A model generated the notes under the pieces. It saw only the letters and a list, made by a program, of their open reading frames with translations. It was not told the origin of the DNA and made no database searches. Source: Ulva prolifera (taxonomy: Eukaryota; Chlorophyta; Ulvophyceae; Ulvales; Ulvaceae). From it: DNA of 64,000 nucleotides. Shown here one piece after another: positions 12,045 to 24,242 of the stretch (positions are counted from its first letter, which is position 1; each line of letters starts with the position of its first letter). The stretch covers positions 12,119,374-12,183,373 of the forward strand of contig CM041198.1 of assembly GCA_023078555.1 (NCBI GenBank). The letters are read 5' to 3'. Both the position numbers and the translations under genes were made by a program.

Positions 12045-12371
12045 ACAGCAGCTAGTCAAATGAAGCCATACTGTGTCATCACAGGCACAGAATTTGCGAG
12101 AGAACGGTGGCACGGACACAATCACGCTGGGCCGACAGCTACCAGAGCCGAGGTCACGCAGAGGTGTTCGATGCAGCTGAAAATGAGTAGACATAATCTG
12201 CAGATATAGAGTGGTACTTGTGTCAAGTTTGAGGCTGTGTGGTGCATGATGGCACATGCGAGTTTCAGGCTGGAGTTTGGCCACCGGAGTTGGCAGGCTG
12301 GCAGCCTGGTGGTTTGGGTGCGATTGGGGGCTGCTGGCAGGCTGCTGGGCCCCTTTCGACGCGAAACATAA
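12045..12371 (-). repeat. Right arm of the long inverted repeat
   Basis: About 327 bp, the inverted partner of 9351-9690. The outer boundary is taken as the last base of CGCGAAACATAA at 12371. Beyond it the two flanks no longer match. Confidence 0.85.
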
Positions 12372-13194
12372 CTGGTCGCAGAGGTGTGTGCATGCTTGGC
12401 ATGAGCACCACCATCAGCCGCAGCATAGGCAACCACGGCATGATCAATATACAACCTATCAGCGCCAGATCGTTCAGCGGTAACAGCGGCAATAATCTTT
12501 TCGCCGGTAATGACCAGTGGTCTCAATTGGCGTGACCGTTTGGGATTGGTGTTGCAAGTGAGGGGTTAGTAAACACGAAATGACTGAAGGCATGCAAAGC
12601 CACGTGCACTTCCGACAGTGCATCTCATGGGGCTCCGTGTGTCCGCACAGACAGCGTGTAACAGTTTTGGACGTGCCATATGCAAGGAATACTTGCTCAT
12701 TACAGCAATCGCATGCGCTCAGTCGGAAAGGCTTAGTCATGCACCGATGTGTACAGCTGCTGACCAGCATGGAAGTCGACGCCCATGACTACGCTGCTCG
12801 GTGATAGTGTGGTGCGGAATGCGCGTGGTGCATCGCCAACCAGGGGTGCCACATCGTCTCAGCAAGTCAGATCCTCACAATCGCACAGCTGACACCCTCA
12901 TCAATGTGGACAACAGCAGCGACAGTCAGACCAGGCTGCTAACTTTTGCGAGAAATCTAATTCCGCAAGGAAAAATATTTACACCGCAACGACCGGTCGC
13001 AAAAGGCGGTACTGGGATGGACTGACCATCATGGCTAAGCCAACATCGAACCAGCAAAGGTCGAATCATGGCACAGATTCATGCAGCAATTGTCAACACA
13101 ACATATCCAGCCCGGGAATGCAGTAGTCCGGAGAATTCTGAATTCTAGACAACTGCCACCAAGCCCATTCATTGACACATATATTCCGCCGCAG
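12372..13194. other. Gene-free stretch between the inverted-repeat element and the kinase gene
   Basis: About 820 bp. I see no family motif. The right end must contain the 3' UTR of the minus-strand kinase gene. Confidence 0.4.
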
Positions 13195-16100
13195 CTAGTA
13201 TTGCTCTGTGATCACCCCTTCCTCATTGACCTTTTCCCGCAAAGTTGCTATCAAAAGTTTCATCATCTTGACGACCCGGTCAAAGTCAGGCCGCTCCTCC
13301 GCCCTCAAGCTCCAACAGCTCTTTGCAAGATTCGCCCACTCATATGGACACCCCCTCTCAAATGTTGGCCTGAAGTCCAGTGTGACCTTCCGCCTGCAAT
13401 CACAAACGGGCGATGGTTAATCAGAACACTGATGCACTCAGCCAGAAGCAGATTCGAGACACAGCAGGCAAGCACGAGCGCTTCAGGCCGCTCAAACCAT
13501 GTGTAGAGCAATGTTGAGGATGCACAGCACAATACATGAACTTCAGGCTGTGTGCAGATCAAGACATTGTGCTTCCTAAAGAAACAGGAACGTTGAGCCC
13601 AGAATCTGGGGCCCCCACATGACAATGTGCCACATGCACACATCTCTGCATTTCATCGGTCTGTGCTTCAACATAGCTATCTTAAGAACCAAGGCAACGG
13701 GTCGCAGGGGGCTGCACTGTGGGGTGACGTACATGCGACGCTGTGCATGCCGGTACTCTTCATAGTAAAGCCGCGCATGCCACATCTCCCACATGATTAT
13801 TCCGAATGAGTACACATCTGACGCCTTGACCATACGGCGCGTTTGCAGCACTTCGGGCGCAACGTAACCCTCTGTGCCATGCTGGATCCCGCTGACGTGC
13901 TGCTCCCCACGCTTGATCTTAACAGACAGCCCAAAGTCGGCAATCTTGCCAATCCAGCCCCGCTCATCATCGCTGTCACCCGTCAAGAGCACGTTATGCG
14001 GCTTGAGATCGCCATGGATGATGTTGTGCTTGTGGATGGCCTGGCAGGCCTTTGCAATGTCCAGTGCCAGCAATGCAACCTCCAGCGCCTTCACCTTGTT
14101 GTTCAGCATCAGCGTCTTCTGTCTGATGGCTTCTTTTAAATTGCCTGTATGCATGTTATGTATGAGGTCCTCGTGATAGTGGGTGTGTGAGGGCGGGTGG
14201 GTGCAGATCAAAACTACCGAATCATCAAGCACATGCGCTTCAAAACTGAGAGCTCTTCACAGAAATTAAAGCAGGAATTCCGCCAGCTCATGCATGTGCT
14301 CATGGAGGAGCAATACCAGGGCCATCATACCCGTCAGAGAGCCACAGTAATGAGTTGCCCAGACAGGTGGATAGCATGTTCAGGCACAACAAGGCCGGTG
14401 AATTCGCACCCTTATTGCAATACTCCATGATCAACCTCAGCTCCCATTCCTGGATGCGCATCGACTTTTGCATCTGCTGACTGATCGCGTCATTTGACAG
14501 GAACTCGCCAAGGCCTGTCCAGCCAGACTTGCTGACCGTAGTTGTCGCTGTGTCGTCTTCAAGGAACACAGGCCGGATGTCAGCCTGGTACGTTTGCACC
14601 ACATTATCATGGAGCAAGATTCCAGAGATCGCATACTCCATGAAAGCCATTTTCTCCTTGTCCTCTGAGGCCTTGGCTGTGTGAGGCATCTTGATGACCT
14701 GCACAGCCAAAATTCTTTGCCGCAACAAAACTTCTTCTTCTCCCCACCCCAGGACTCAATCGAGCTCGAGTGCCGACTGACATCGTCATGTGGTCCCATA
14801 AATTCGGAGTTGTCCATGTTCTCTTCAGGATACGGCTCAGTAAATCGAAATTTACTTTACTTTGACTGACTATGTGCAGTGGCAATGATGCAACAGTGCA
14901 GCTACCTAGCAAGGCAACATGCACATGATATACATGCAGCCTTACAATACAGCACTGTGCCATAAGGGAGCACCTTGATTGCGACCGTCTTGCTCGCCCA
15001 TTCACCCTCATACACAGCTCCAAAGCCTCCGACCCCAATTTTCCGGCCATATTTCACCCCCAGCGGCTCCGGCGCGGCGCCAAAGTCGCCATTTGAGTCG
15101 GCCTGACCTTTTGCAAGCCGTTCATGCTCCCCCTGCAGGCTCTTAAGCTCCTTCAGGCGCATGCCAAGTTGTGCAGTAACGCCAATCACGGAGGACTCTT
15201 GAGTAGGCGATGTGTTGCCAGTGGAACTGACGCCAGGGTTGCCCGTGAAGGAGCGCTCACGGGTGTCCAGCGGCCCGGACGCATCGTAATCCTCCCCACT
15301 CTGGTAGTCGCTCAAGCCCGTCTGCTGCCTGCACCCCAACGACATGCTAAGTTTCAAAGCCGCTTGGGCTTCTTGCCATGTTGGCAGGGCTTGCCAACCC
15401 ACAGGCACCTGACAAGCACATCAACGAGGGAGACAGGCACACTGGGGCCCACTGGGAGGGGGATTCCATAGTCGAAGCACCACGTCCTATGCTTCAAAAC
15501 CACCATGCAGGCGGGCTGATCCGCTGACGGCGCGCGCACCAGGTATCAAAGATATCCTGGCCCTGACGCGGCGCATATGCCGCCGCCATGTACTCCTGGT
15601 TGGTGTGCATGGGAATCGACAGATCCACCACTGGCTCATTCGAATGGGTGTGGCCCTGGACCGGGCTGTTGCGCGTATCATGCTGGCGAGAGTATCCTGT
15701 AGCCACATACTTCTGGCCAACAGTGTGCAGCTGGCCAGAGTCACCATCCATGGAGCCCGCCACGTCTGGCACCACGCAGTCAACTGGAATGACAACCTGC
15801 CCTGACGCATCCATGCGTGATGCTGCTGCGAGCTTCCCATGCTGATCCTTTGCAATGGCCGGACTGTCTCCCTGCAAACAGGCTGAACTCTGTTGCAGTC
15901 ACTCTACAGCACGGCCGGCCTGCGCCTCCGAATAAGGCGTTAACACGAATGCTTATCGCTGTGCACCAGGCTGACCACCAGCTGCCGCCTTGCACCCTTC
16001 CAGCGGTAACGCTTTCAAGAGCATGGGCAAGCAATACAAGACATTGTATTGAAGCCCTGGTGAATTGGAGGCCCAGTGGCGTACCCCATCCTTGCTGCCA

Positions 16101-18458
16101 CAGCACGAGCAGCACAGCGACGCCACGGTGCCCAGGCAACAGCACCACACAAGGATGACCAGGATGAGCAGCAGGAGAACCCCGACACCAATGAGCACCC
16201 AGACGATAAGGTTGTCCTGTAGAATGCCACTCTCCTTATCAGGGTCGTCCCCGGGGTTCTCCAGCTCCCGTAACTGACCGATCGACCCATCTCCGATCAG
16301 CTTGATCGCCATGATCTGCAGATCTGAATTCTCTGGAGCGAAGAATGAGATCTCCACATACTTTGCCAGCTGGCAGCCAAGGCGTGGTAGCGGCCCGACT
16401 GTGTACTCGACCTCAACAAACTTCCAGTTGTTGGCCATTTCATGGAGATTCAGCTCCCCAAACTTCGTTTGATAGGGCGCAGGCTTGCACTCGGTATCAA
16501 TAAACGGCTTGACCGTGACATTGACACGGGGCAGCGCGTCATCGGAGGAAAGCCTCAGGGCAACACTGACGCGGACCTTGTGGATGCCGCCTTCGTCAAA
16601 CTTGTATGTCACCACCCCGGGATTCCCAGAGTCTCTGCAGTCCAGCCCGGTGATGTAAGGATGTGGACAAATGGCCTGCTGTGGCAGTGAGTGGGTGTAC
16701 GCTTAAGTCAAATGGAACGGACTCTTGCCGAGCTGTTGCAGAAGCATAGGCTCATGGCAACATCATGTGACCACACCTGATAAGGAACACCGCACTGCAG
16801 CGCTACTGCCCGAGAATGCACGGCAGGCTGACGTCCTCAAGCACCGCAACATCCAAAAACTGTCGGCAAATGACTGGACAGAAAAATGAGCAAAGACTAT
16901 CAGGTTCTCAACCATGCAGAAGGTACAATGCCCCCGTCGATGCCGGTTAATGTCAGTGATGCAGCAACAGCAGCCCTCTAGGTAGACAGCTCCACCACAC
17001 TGCAGTAAACTGAATGAACTGGGAAACTCACTGTCGTGCCATCCGTGCTTTGTCACCGGAAAAGCTATCACTGTCATCAGTCACGATTTTGACATTTGTG
17101 ACAGAAAAGAACTGCGTCGTGCTCTCTGCACCATCGTAAAAAGTGCGCAACACATCAGCGTCCGGAGTTTCTTCATCGCAATTTTCATCCCCTTGAGATG
17201 ATGAGACTTGACAAGCGGAATCAGAGCAGATCGCTGGGTTGCTGTTGGTGGGGATCACTACCTGTCCCACCTGAACATTCAGTGGATCTCCACCTGAACA
17301 CAGAACACAGCAGTACCAGATCTGTCTAAACGAGTGCACACAACATGACTGAAACATTATGAGAGCATGGTGCATGGAAATTGGAAATTAAGCCCAGGAG
17401 AGCGAATAAACAGACCTCTAATCTCAAGCGTAAGCCCAGTGACACACTGGTCACCTGTGTCTGGCTTATTCAACGTGACAATGCCTCTGTACCAGCCCTG
17501 AACTTGATTTGCGAACTCATATGCATAGCTTGTCCCACTGATACCCTGTACAGCAACCTCAGTTGGAATGGCGATCCTGCACCTGCATGGGTTCAGATGG
17601 GCGGTTCGAATGGTCCTCCAAATGCACGACCTCCAGAATTTCACAACCACGTAAAACGATGGCATTCGTCTGCTCACGCGTGACAGGCCAGCGATACGCA
17701 CTCCAGCTCTTTCGACACGCTTTGACGAAAAGAACAGGCAACATCGCAGGCATAAACGCTGGCACGACAGGCATGATAACTTCCCATGCAGTCGAACACC
17801 GAGATGAGAAATCCTTTGTCAGACATAGGAATGGCAAATATTTTCGACCAGTCAGCGATCCATTGCTAATCGAGCCGTTGCTTGGAGACTGCACACTTCA
17901 AAAACCCAGTATAACTCGCGGCCAACGCGAGCTTACTTTATGCTGCATGGAGAATGGTCCAGCTCGTCACGATTGTGAAGCATGGCTTGCCATGTCGAAA
18001 CATGCGGCATTCACAAAGGCTTCATACAAGTCTCCGTGGTTCGAGCGGCCACCAGCAGAATATTTAAAACGATCGCTTTCAACCAAATTGCGTACCTCAG
18101 TGTCGATCGCTGCTGTGACATTCTCGGCTGTCAACGTCAGCACAGATACTCCGCCGACGATTGCTTCAAGCTCCCAGTCGGGATCGTTTTTGGTGAAAAG
18201 TGTAATAGTCACCGTGGCGAATCCCTCGGGCACGTTGTATATCAGCACGCCAGCCTCTTCAGTTTCCCGCGCGAATCGATCCGCGTCGCCACCAAACACT
18301 GTGGCTACATCTTCTTGTCCCGAGGGCACCACTATGATATTTGTATGATTGGCGAGTTCACTGAAGTTGTCCGCCTTGTCGATCAAAGCCCGAACTGAGG
18401 AACACCAGAGCAGGCCCAGACAGCAGTGCAAGAAATTGCATCCGCGGCCCCGCGACAT
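13195..18458 (-). CDS. Receptor-like protein kinase (signal peptide, ectodomain, one TM segment, TKL-type kinase)
   Basis: The ATG at 18458 opens a hydrophobic signal-like start (FLHCCLGLLWCSSV). Ectodomain exons 18458-18028, 17576-17416 and 17293 to about 17032 are followed by one at about 16670-16020 with a single membrane span (VWVLIGVGVLLLLILVILVW) and a following Cys cluster. A Ser/Gln-rich juxtamembrane part precedes the kinase exons 14974, 14698-14410, 14144-13733 and 13393-13195. Kinase landmarks are GVGGFGAV (P-loop), VAIK (split exactly by an intron), HGDLKPHNVLL (catalytic loop), ADFGLSV, the VAPE of the activation segment, DVYSFGIIMWEMW, and a C-lobe end (FERGCPYEWANLAKSCW). The fold class is Raf/TKL-like. 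The catalytic loop has HGD instead of HRD, so it is a non-RD kinase. The ectodomain matches nothing I can name; its ligand is unknown. Two exon joins around 17032-16670 and 15400-16000 are not resolved. Confidence 0.8.
14787..14866 (-). repeat. Dispersed repeat family 'R2', copy 1, inside a kinase intron
   Basis: About 80 bp closely similar to 47617-47694. Shared blocks are ATGTGGTCCC, GGAGTTGTC and AGGATACGGCTCAGTAAAT, ending in TTTACTTTA. A shorter inverted copy lies at 53037-53085. It sits within the intron 14973-14699 of the receptor-like kinase gene. Confidence 0.75.
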
Positions 18459-19170
18459 GATCTCTAAACAATTTTAATTTGTAACGAGTTGGGTGCTCCC
18501 TGATGTTCACCGACGCGAGACGCGCGACCCATCCATCGCGGAGGCACCGACAAGATAGAGATCCCGAACAGGCACGATCATCCACTAGCGAGGGAGTGAA
18601 AACAATGGAAGATTGTGGCTGGTTTGTGCTACTGGATGAAATGTTGGCGTCGATGCCCATGAGTGAAAGATGAGTATCGTGCCATGCATGCAACTTTTTT
18701 TCACGCGGTTGCCGCTTACCACCTGATGCCCAGGTTGGGGTCGTGCACTCTCAAGACCTGGCGCCAACGCCGTGAGAAAGAACAAGAAGCGCGTGTGCAT
18801 CCATAAGCGCAGACGCCACAAATGAGTATCTATTCTAGAAGCTGTGTGGCACTTGATGTGACTGGCATCATATCTCGGTGAAAGCTGGCAAGCGGGAAAA
18901 CGGCAAGTGCTCCTCTACCTTTAACCTTTGCACAACAGCGACGTCAACCGGCCCTGATGCTCTAGTGTTGGCCTTTGCTTGACGGTGTGCGTGTGTCGCT
19001 TGTTTTCGTGTCGATGGATATATGCTTGCAGTCACTGTTTCCGATGGGAACCTGGCGCGGCGATTCCAAGCCTACAGCGCCAATTGCAATCTCATACAGC
19101 TGGAAAACTGATTTATAGCCACTGATATTGTTGCACGTAATATGTCGTGCGCGCTGCAGGTTCGTTCGCA
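18459..19170. promoter_or_regulatory. Divergent promoter region between the kinase and the ABC ATPase
   Basis: 712 bp separate the two divergent start codons, so both promoters and 5' UTRs must lie here. I see no TATA-like box or other named element that I would defend. Confidence 0.45.
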
Positions 19171-20462
19171 ATGAGCTCGGCGGTCGCGGTGACAGCCACA
19201 AACAATGGACAGACACGAAACGATGCCCAGGGCATAAATATCCAGCGTCTATCGTACGCCTTTCCTGGCGGACAAACAGTCATGAAGGACTTCACGATGA
19301 ATTTGCCAATGGGATCCAGGACATTGTTGCTTGGTTGCAATGGCGCCGGTACGCATCTGAGCACCAGCTGAGCAGGATCCACTGGAGTACCGCCCATGAT
19401 CACGAATGGCTTACAGAGCGCAATTACAGGAAAGACCACTTTGTTGATGCTTATTGCTGGTCGATTTATGGTGGATCCGGACATGGTCCGGGTGATCGGC
19501 AGATCCCCTTTCCATGACCTGGTGCGTCCTCTCAAACGCCTGCATGTGCATAGACACTCTCCAGTCACTGCGCCGCAGCATGTATCGGGATAGCATGTTT
19601 CTGATCGCTGATTCCATGCAGAAGCTGGCAAGCACGGGGGAGCTAGCTTACCTCGGCCATCAGTGGCGGCGGTCAGTCGCGTGTGCAGGTGGAGACCTGG
19701 CCATGCAGGGCGACATTTCTGCCCGCACGCTCATTTTTAACGTCCCAGACGTCGATGCTAGCAGGAGGCAACGGCTAATCGACCTCCTGGACATTGACCT
19801 GGAATGGCACATGCATTGCGTGTCTGATGGCCAGAGACGCCGGGTGCAGATCTGCATGGGCTTGCTCAAGCCGTTCAAGGTGCTGCTGATGGATGAGGTA
19901 CGAATCCTTCAGTCTCACACCACTAGGGCTCCTGCCGCAGGAGCACGAAACACTGCCTGCAAGGCCCATGGCCTGAGACCAGCGCATGCTGCTCTCACTT
20001 TTTTTGTGCGTTGGCCGCTCTGCTGCTCGTCCACTCGATGGGCTGTGCAGTCAAGCTGGCTGTTGACACTGTCCCGGGACATGCGGGCGTGGACGTACGC
20101 CGGTGACATCCATTGGTAGACTGCAGGTGACGGTGGACATGGATGTGCTGGGCAGGCTGCAGCTGCTACGATTTTTTGAGGAGGAGTGCAAGGAGCGGGG
20201 CTGCGTGATCCTGTACGCCACTCACATATATGACGGCATTTCGAACTGGATGACCCATGTTGCCTTTGTTTCAGATGGAGAGATGGTGCGTGGAGGGCCA
20301 GTATCTGACTTTCCGCAGCTCCAAGATGGCAAAGTGCTGCACACCGCTTCAAAGTGGCTGCGGGAGGAGCGTGAGAAAATCAGGGCAAAACCAAAGCAGG
20401 AGATGAAAGCTCCACCGAAAAAGGACATCTTCGGGTCACGACAAATGGCATTCTTCAGATAG
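19171..20462 (+). CDS. Soluble ABC ATPase, ABCI/CAF16-type
   Basis: A stand-alone nucleotide-binding domain without membrane spans, like yeast Caf16 and plant ABCI19-21. Four exons join in phase: 19171-19348, 19430-19521, 19622-19897 and 20127-20462. Walker A is GCNGAGKTTLL, cut by the first intron between the G and K codons. The signature loop reads VSDGQRRRVQI in place of LSGGQ. Walker B is VLLMDEVTVDMDV, again restored only by the splice at 19897/20127. The switch histidine is in YATHIYDG. The C-terminal tail after KWLREERE is basic and lacks further domains. In yeast the protein is linked to the CCR4-NOT complex; plant homologues are cytosolic. The complete set of ATPase motifs argues for an active ATPase. 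The protein comes to about 290 residues, the usual size for the family. Confidence 0.9.
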
Positions 20463-22405
20463 ATTTGCATCCATTGTGTTGTTCGATGGAGTGCATAGGC
20501 CTGATTTTTATCGGTGTTCCGTGGTTGTGTCACAGAGACTAAGATGGAGCGGCAGGTAGCACTGCAGGCGTCGCACAGCAAAACATTGTAGCCCAGTCCC
20601 GATCACACTGCCCCCAGACGTAGGCCAGTGTCAAGGCACCCCAGCCACTCCGGGGCAGTCTAAGAACAACACCCCCAAGCGCACGGCTGTGCGCCCCCAC
20701 GCTAACACACCCACACAGAATACAACTCCAGCTCCCAGATGCGACACGGCACCTGAGTCCCTGCAAGCCACAGAGGTGGCTAACGCATTGCCAGCCCCCC
20801 CCCCCCCCCCCCCCCCCCCCACCCGACCCACCATGCGCCAACACGATACACAGGGCCCCAGCTAAGAGGCGGTTCGTGGTTTTGCTTATCGGCACCTTAC
20901 ATGGATGTTGCTAGCTAAATATCGCGATGTTTTAGTGCGAGACTCAGGTCGAGTATCATGTTTTCCATTTGGGGCAACACCGTGTAGAGCACGAAGCATG
21001 GCCTGCGCCTGTATAATGGGACAAATGGTCTCTATCCGCGACAGCAAAAACATGTTGTTTGTTGAACAGCGATATTTCCCTGCTGAACCTGCTGCTTGGG
21101 CACAATCGTGTCCAGCCTCAACAGTGGCTCATCGGTTTTGTCGGCATCGCAATGTGGCAGCTCGTGCAGGTGATTCTACATCTGCACATGCTTGTTACAG
21201 ACTCGCCCTGCGGGTGGAATGCACCAGGACACAGCTTCCAGTGCATCTCATGTTGAAGATTCTCACCACTGCGACAGTACAACGACGCTTGACCCAGAAT
21301 GCAATTCTAGCCACCTGCCTGTCTTGACAGACATATGCAGTAGAAGTTGCACACAGTGATCCCCTCCTCGCTCACCAGAAACGGCATACATTCACACCTG
21401 TGACCGCCTGCAGGCCATTTGGGGTGAGCACAACCAAGGCAGAAAGCCAATCACCGCCCTGGCCTCCCCTATCCCACCACGGCCTTCGTGACAGTTGCAG
21501 CTACCAGTCTCCGGACTGCGGGCAGCGCATTCCATCCAGACCAGTCCCTTCGCAGACAAGCACGCCGCTGGGGCAGCTGGGGACGTGGGGAACACCCAGG
21601 CGTCCTACGGTGGCCGCTGGGAGACATTGCTGTCGTGCCTTACTGAGAGGGGGGGCCTGCATCTGCGAGGCGACGTGCCGCGACCTTAGGACCGGACGAT
21701 CGTGCACATGCATGGCGATGCTGCCGGCTGAGCGAGATGTTTCTGTGCAACACCTCCCCCCTGCCATATCCATCCCATGCTCATCTACCACTTCCCAGGC
21801 GGGGTGGGGCAGGTCCAGCATGCGGCACCGCTGAGGTATATGCTTGCCAATGTGAGCCAATAGCTGGATTCGCAGGGCCACTGTGAGAAAGACATGAGCT
21901 CGCTGATCGATGCTGCTCCGAGCATGGTGCGACTATCCACTGGGTATACAGGCCATGGTAGTACTTTTCACAACCGTGTCTGGTGTGTGCAAGCCACATT
22001 GACATCCGCTGTCGCCAGCAGCAACACAAGCACTTGGCAGTAGCCCAAATGGCTGTCCTGATACGCGCTTACAGGGGCACGCACTCATGACTGACAACAG
22101 AATAGGACCACATGAAAATGATGATGTGCGTGGCAACAGGCGTCTCGCTTTGCTCAAAGCCAACGTTGCCACATCTGTGACAAGTTTGCGGGCGATCGTG
22201 GGTTTCGTTGGGTGACTGGACGACGAAGAGGCACTGGATCGCCTCAAGCGAAATCTAACGCATCGCCCAACAACTAACCGGGGGAGTGCGCAAACCGCCC
22301 GGTACCACTGGCGACTGGCGACGCATCAGCGCTGACTACAGGCTGTGTTTGCATGTATGCTCACGATCTGTACTTTGCCAAAAAGTGGCCACAGCTGCCA
22401 TCTAG
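20463..22405. other. Gene-poor stretch with low-complexity DNA
   Basis: About 1.9 kb without a gene I can support. 20600-20870 is C/A rich and poor in T. It includes a homopolymer of 26 C at 20795-20820 and ends in AGCTAAGAGGCG, a string also found at about 47825. The region 21380-21840 has overlapping GC-rich frames on both strands that look like chance ORFs. Confidence 0.5.
20795..20820 (+). repeat. Poly-C homopolymer, 26 nt
   Basis: An uninterrupted run of C within a T-poor low-complexity segment. The length could be affected by sequencing error. Confidence 0.95.
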
Positions 22406-22801
22406 TCAGACATACCTATATGAACTCAGTTTTTCTGCCCGGAAATGTGAATTGATGTCATTGGATGCACTGATGGCGTCACCGTTCTGTGCTGAAGCAA
22501 CAAGTGCTCTACCGGGCGCTTTTGATTTGACAGGAATACCACTGTGTTTGGTCAAAGGCGAGCGGTATAGCGCTAGTAGCATACAGGTTCCAGCGGGCTG
22601 CGCCGACACCTGTATGCCCAGATGGTCTGACAGCTCATTTACAGCGGCGAAACCCGTCGCCCTTCCTCTGCGCTGGCGGGAGGTTTTCGGAGAAACAAAG
22701 GTCCCTTTCAGCGGGGAATCTGGCGGTTCGTTGAGCACTGGAAGCATTCCTTCGCCCTTCATGAACTTGTGGGATCGGTGCACCACATCGTCGATATGCA
22801 T
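22406..22801 (-). CDS. Hypothetical ORF, 131 codons, unknown
   Basis: I do not recognise it. The ATG-started frame is followed by a basic stretch (SPKTSRQRRGRATGF) and no stop for 131 codons. It lies divergent to the histidinol-phosphatase gene, about 300 bp from that gene's start. An antisense frame of similar length is open over the same DNA, so this may be a chance ORF. Confidence 0.25.
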   Translation of the reverse strand: MHIDDVVHRSHKFMKGEGMLPVLNEPPDSPLKGTFVSPKTSRQRRGRATGFAAVNELSDHLGIQVSAQPAGTCMLLALYRSPLTKHSGIPVKSKAPGRALVASAQNGDAISASNDINSHFRAEKLSSYRYV

Positions 22802-23105
22802 CGGCTAGTGTGCTGAATAATGCGTGAGTGCCATTATCATAATATTCACAATGCGACGGCACCCAATAGCGTCCATGTAGCCGCTCAGCTGTGCATTCGG
22901 GTGGAAGAGCTGCGGTGGCTACAGGATGTCACAGATCCAATTTCGTATTTCGGGGCACGTTTGTCGTGACGCGCGCCGCTGTAACGGTGCGTCGTTCGGT
23001 GGTGGAACGCAGCGCGCAGAAACAGTTTGATAGTGATCTCTCTGGCACCCGTTGCAACGACTGCTGATGTCCTTGATGCAGTGAAGAGCTCGCTTGCCAT
23101 ACGCT

Positions 23106-24242
23106 ATGCTGATCTGCGACATGTTTAAACTGCAACAGACAAGGCATGTTAGCCCAGCGTTGCATTTGCAACTTGCGGGTAGAAAGCTTAAGCGACGCAC
23201 AACAATGCAGGCATCCGAATCTTCGGCACTTGTACAGTCAGACATGCTAAATTTGGCTCAAGCCATGGCGAACGAGGCCTCGAAGATCACAAAGCCTCTG
23301 TTCCGGGCCAAAGTAGCAACCGATATCAAGGCTGACCAAACGCTTGTGACTGAAGCTGATAAAGCTGCGGAGCAGCGAATGCGGGAGATGGTCAATGAGC
23401 AATTTCCGTCGCATGCAGTTTTTGGAGAAGAGGAAGGTTTCGAACCAGGTAAAGGTGTGTATCAGTCCGCAGCGAGGTGAACAGATGATGACTTTTACCT
23501 TCATTATTTTGCTTCTGTCTATCTGTCGGCCTGTTACCCCTGACAGTCCACCAGCCAGCAACAATCTTGCCCTTCTGAACCGCAGCGACCGTGCACCGTA
23601 GTGACACGGTGGCGTAATCAGGCGTCGAATATTCCAGGAGGAGAGACTGAATGGATGTGGGTGTTGGACCCCATCGATGGCACAAAGGCATTCATTACTG
23701 GCAAACCCACTTGGGGCACGCTGATTGCCCTGTTACACGATGGTAAGCCTGTAATGGGCATCATCGACCAGCCTATCACACAAGAACGGTGGATAGGAGT
23801 CGAGGGTAGACAAACCGTCCTGAATGGGGAGCCCATCTCGACCAGGGACTGCAGTGAATTGGGGTCGGCGTATATGTGCACCACGAGCCCCCTGATGTTC
23901 ACTGGGGCTTCCAAAACGGCGTATGCACGCCTCAGAGACTCCGTTGTGGCAGTTCAATTCGGAACAGACTGCTATGGCTACGGGCTGCTGGCGGCAGGAT
24001 TTGTTGATATTGTGGCCGAGGCTGATATGAAACCATGGGACTACATGGCCATGGTGCCCATTATAGAGGGTGCCGGGGGGGTCATTACGGACTGGAGCGA
24101 CAACCAATTGAGGTGGCATAAAGATGAAGAAAGCGACTCAATCACTGCTTGGTCAGGTGAGGTGCTGGCAGCGGGATCGAGAGTCATGCATTCAGAGTGC
24201 TTGAAAGCGTTAGACTTCACCTTGAAGAATCCTAACAGCTAG
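23106..24242 (+). CDS. HISN7: Histidinol-phosphate phosphatase, IMPase family (HISN7/IMPL2-type)
   Basis: Removes phosphate from L-histidinol-phosphate in plastid histidine synthesis. Exons are 23106-23448 and 23638-24242, joined by a 189-bp intron in phase 1. The Mg2+ motifs of the inositol-monophosphatase fold are complete: FGEEEGF (first metal-binding Glu), WVLDPIDGTKAFITG, and AEADMKPWDYMAMVPIIEGAGG. The blocks GIIDQPITQERWIG and TTSPLMFT match plant IMPL2/HISN7 better than true inositol monophosphatases, as does the DPIDGTKAFITGKP context. The first 35 residues are basic and hydroxylated, so they may be a plastid transit peptide. 23106 is the first ATG of the frame; an extra upstream exon is not excluded. 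Its length of about 315 residues is normal for the family. Confidence 0.88.

Larger units (their letters stand above)
9351..12371. mobile_element. Putative 3-kb element bounded by long imperfect inverted repeats
   Basis: The segment 9351-9690 is repeated in inverted orientation at 12045-12371. Both outer ends begin TTATGTTTCGCG when read inwards, and both share blocks such as GGGGCCCAGCAG, TGTGCCATCATGCACCAC, CTCAAACTTGACACAAGTAC and GTGATGACACAG in the same order, with scattered mismatches and small indels. The interior of about 2.35 kb contains a tandem array of 183-bp units and no recognisable transposase, reverse transcriptase or integrase. A non-autonomous transposon with long terminal inverted repeats is the simplest reading. 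A fold-back element or an old inverted duplication is also possible. I could not identify a convincing target-site duplication. Confidence 0.55.

Noticed and set aside
17563-18348. 261-codon plus-strand ORF
   Set aside because: Antisense to receptor-kinase ectodomain exons that splice in phase (18458-18028, 17576-17416).
22353-22808. 151-codon plus-strand ORF opposite the 22406-22801 frame
   Set aside because: No motif; both strands are open over the same 400 bp, so at most one could be real and neither is supported well.
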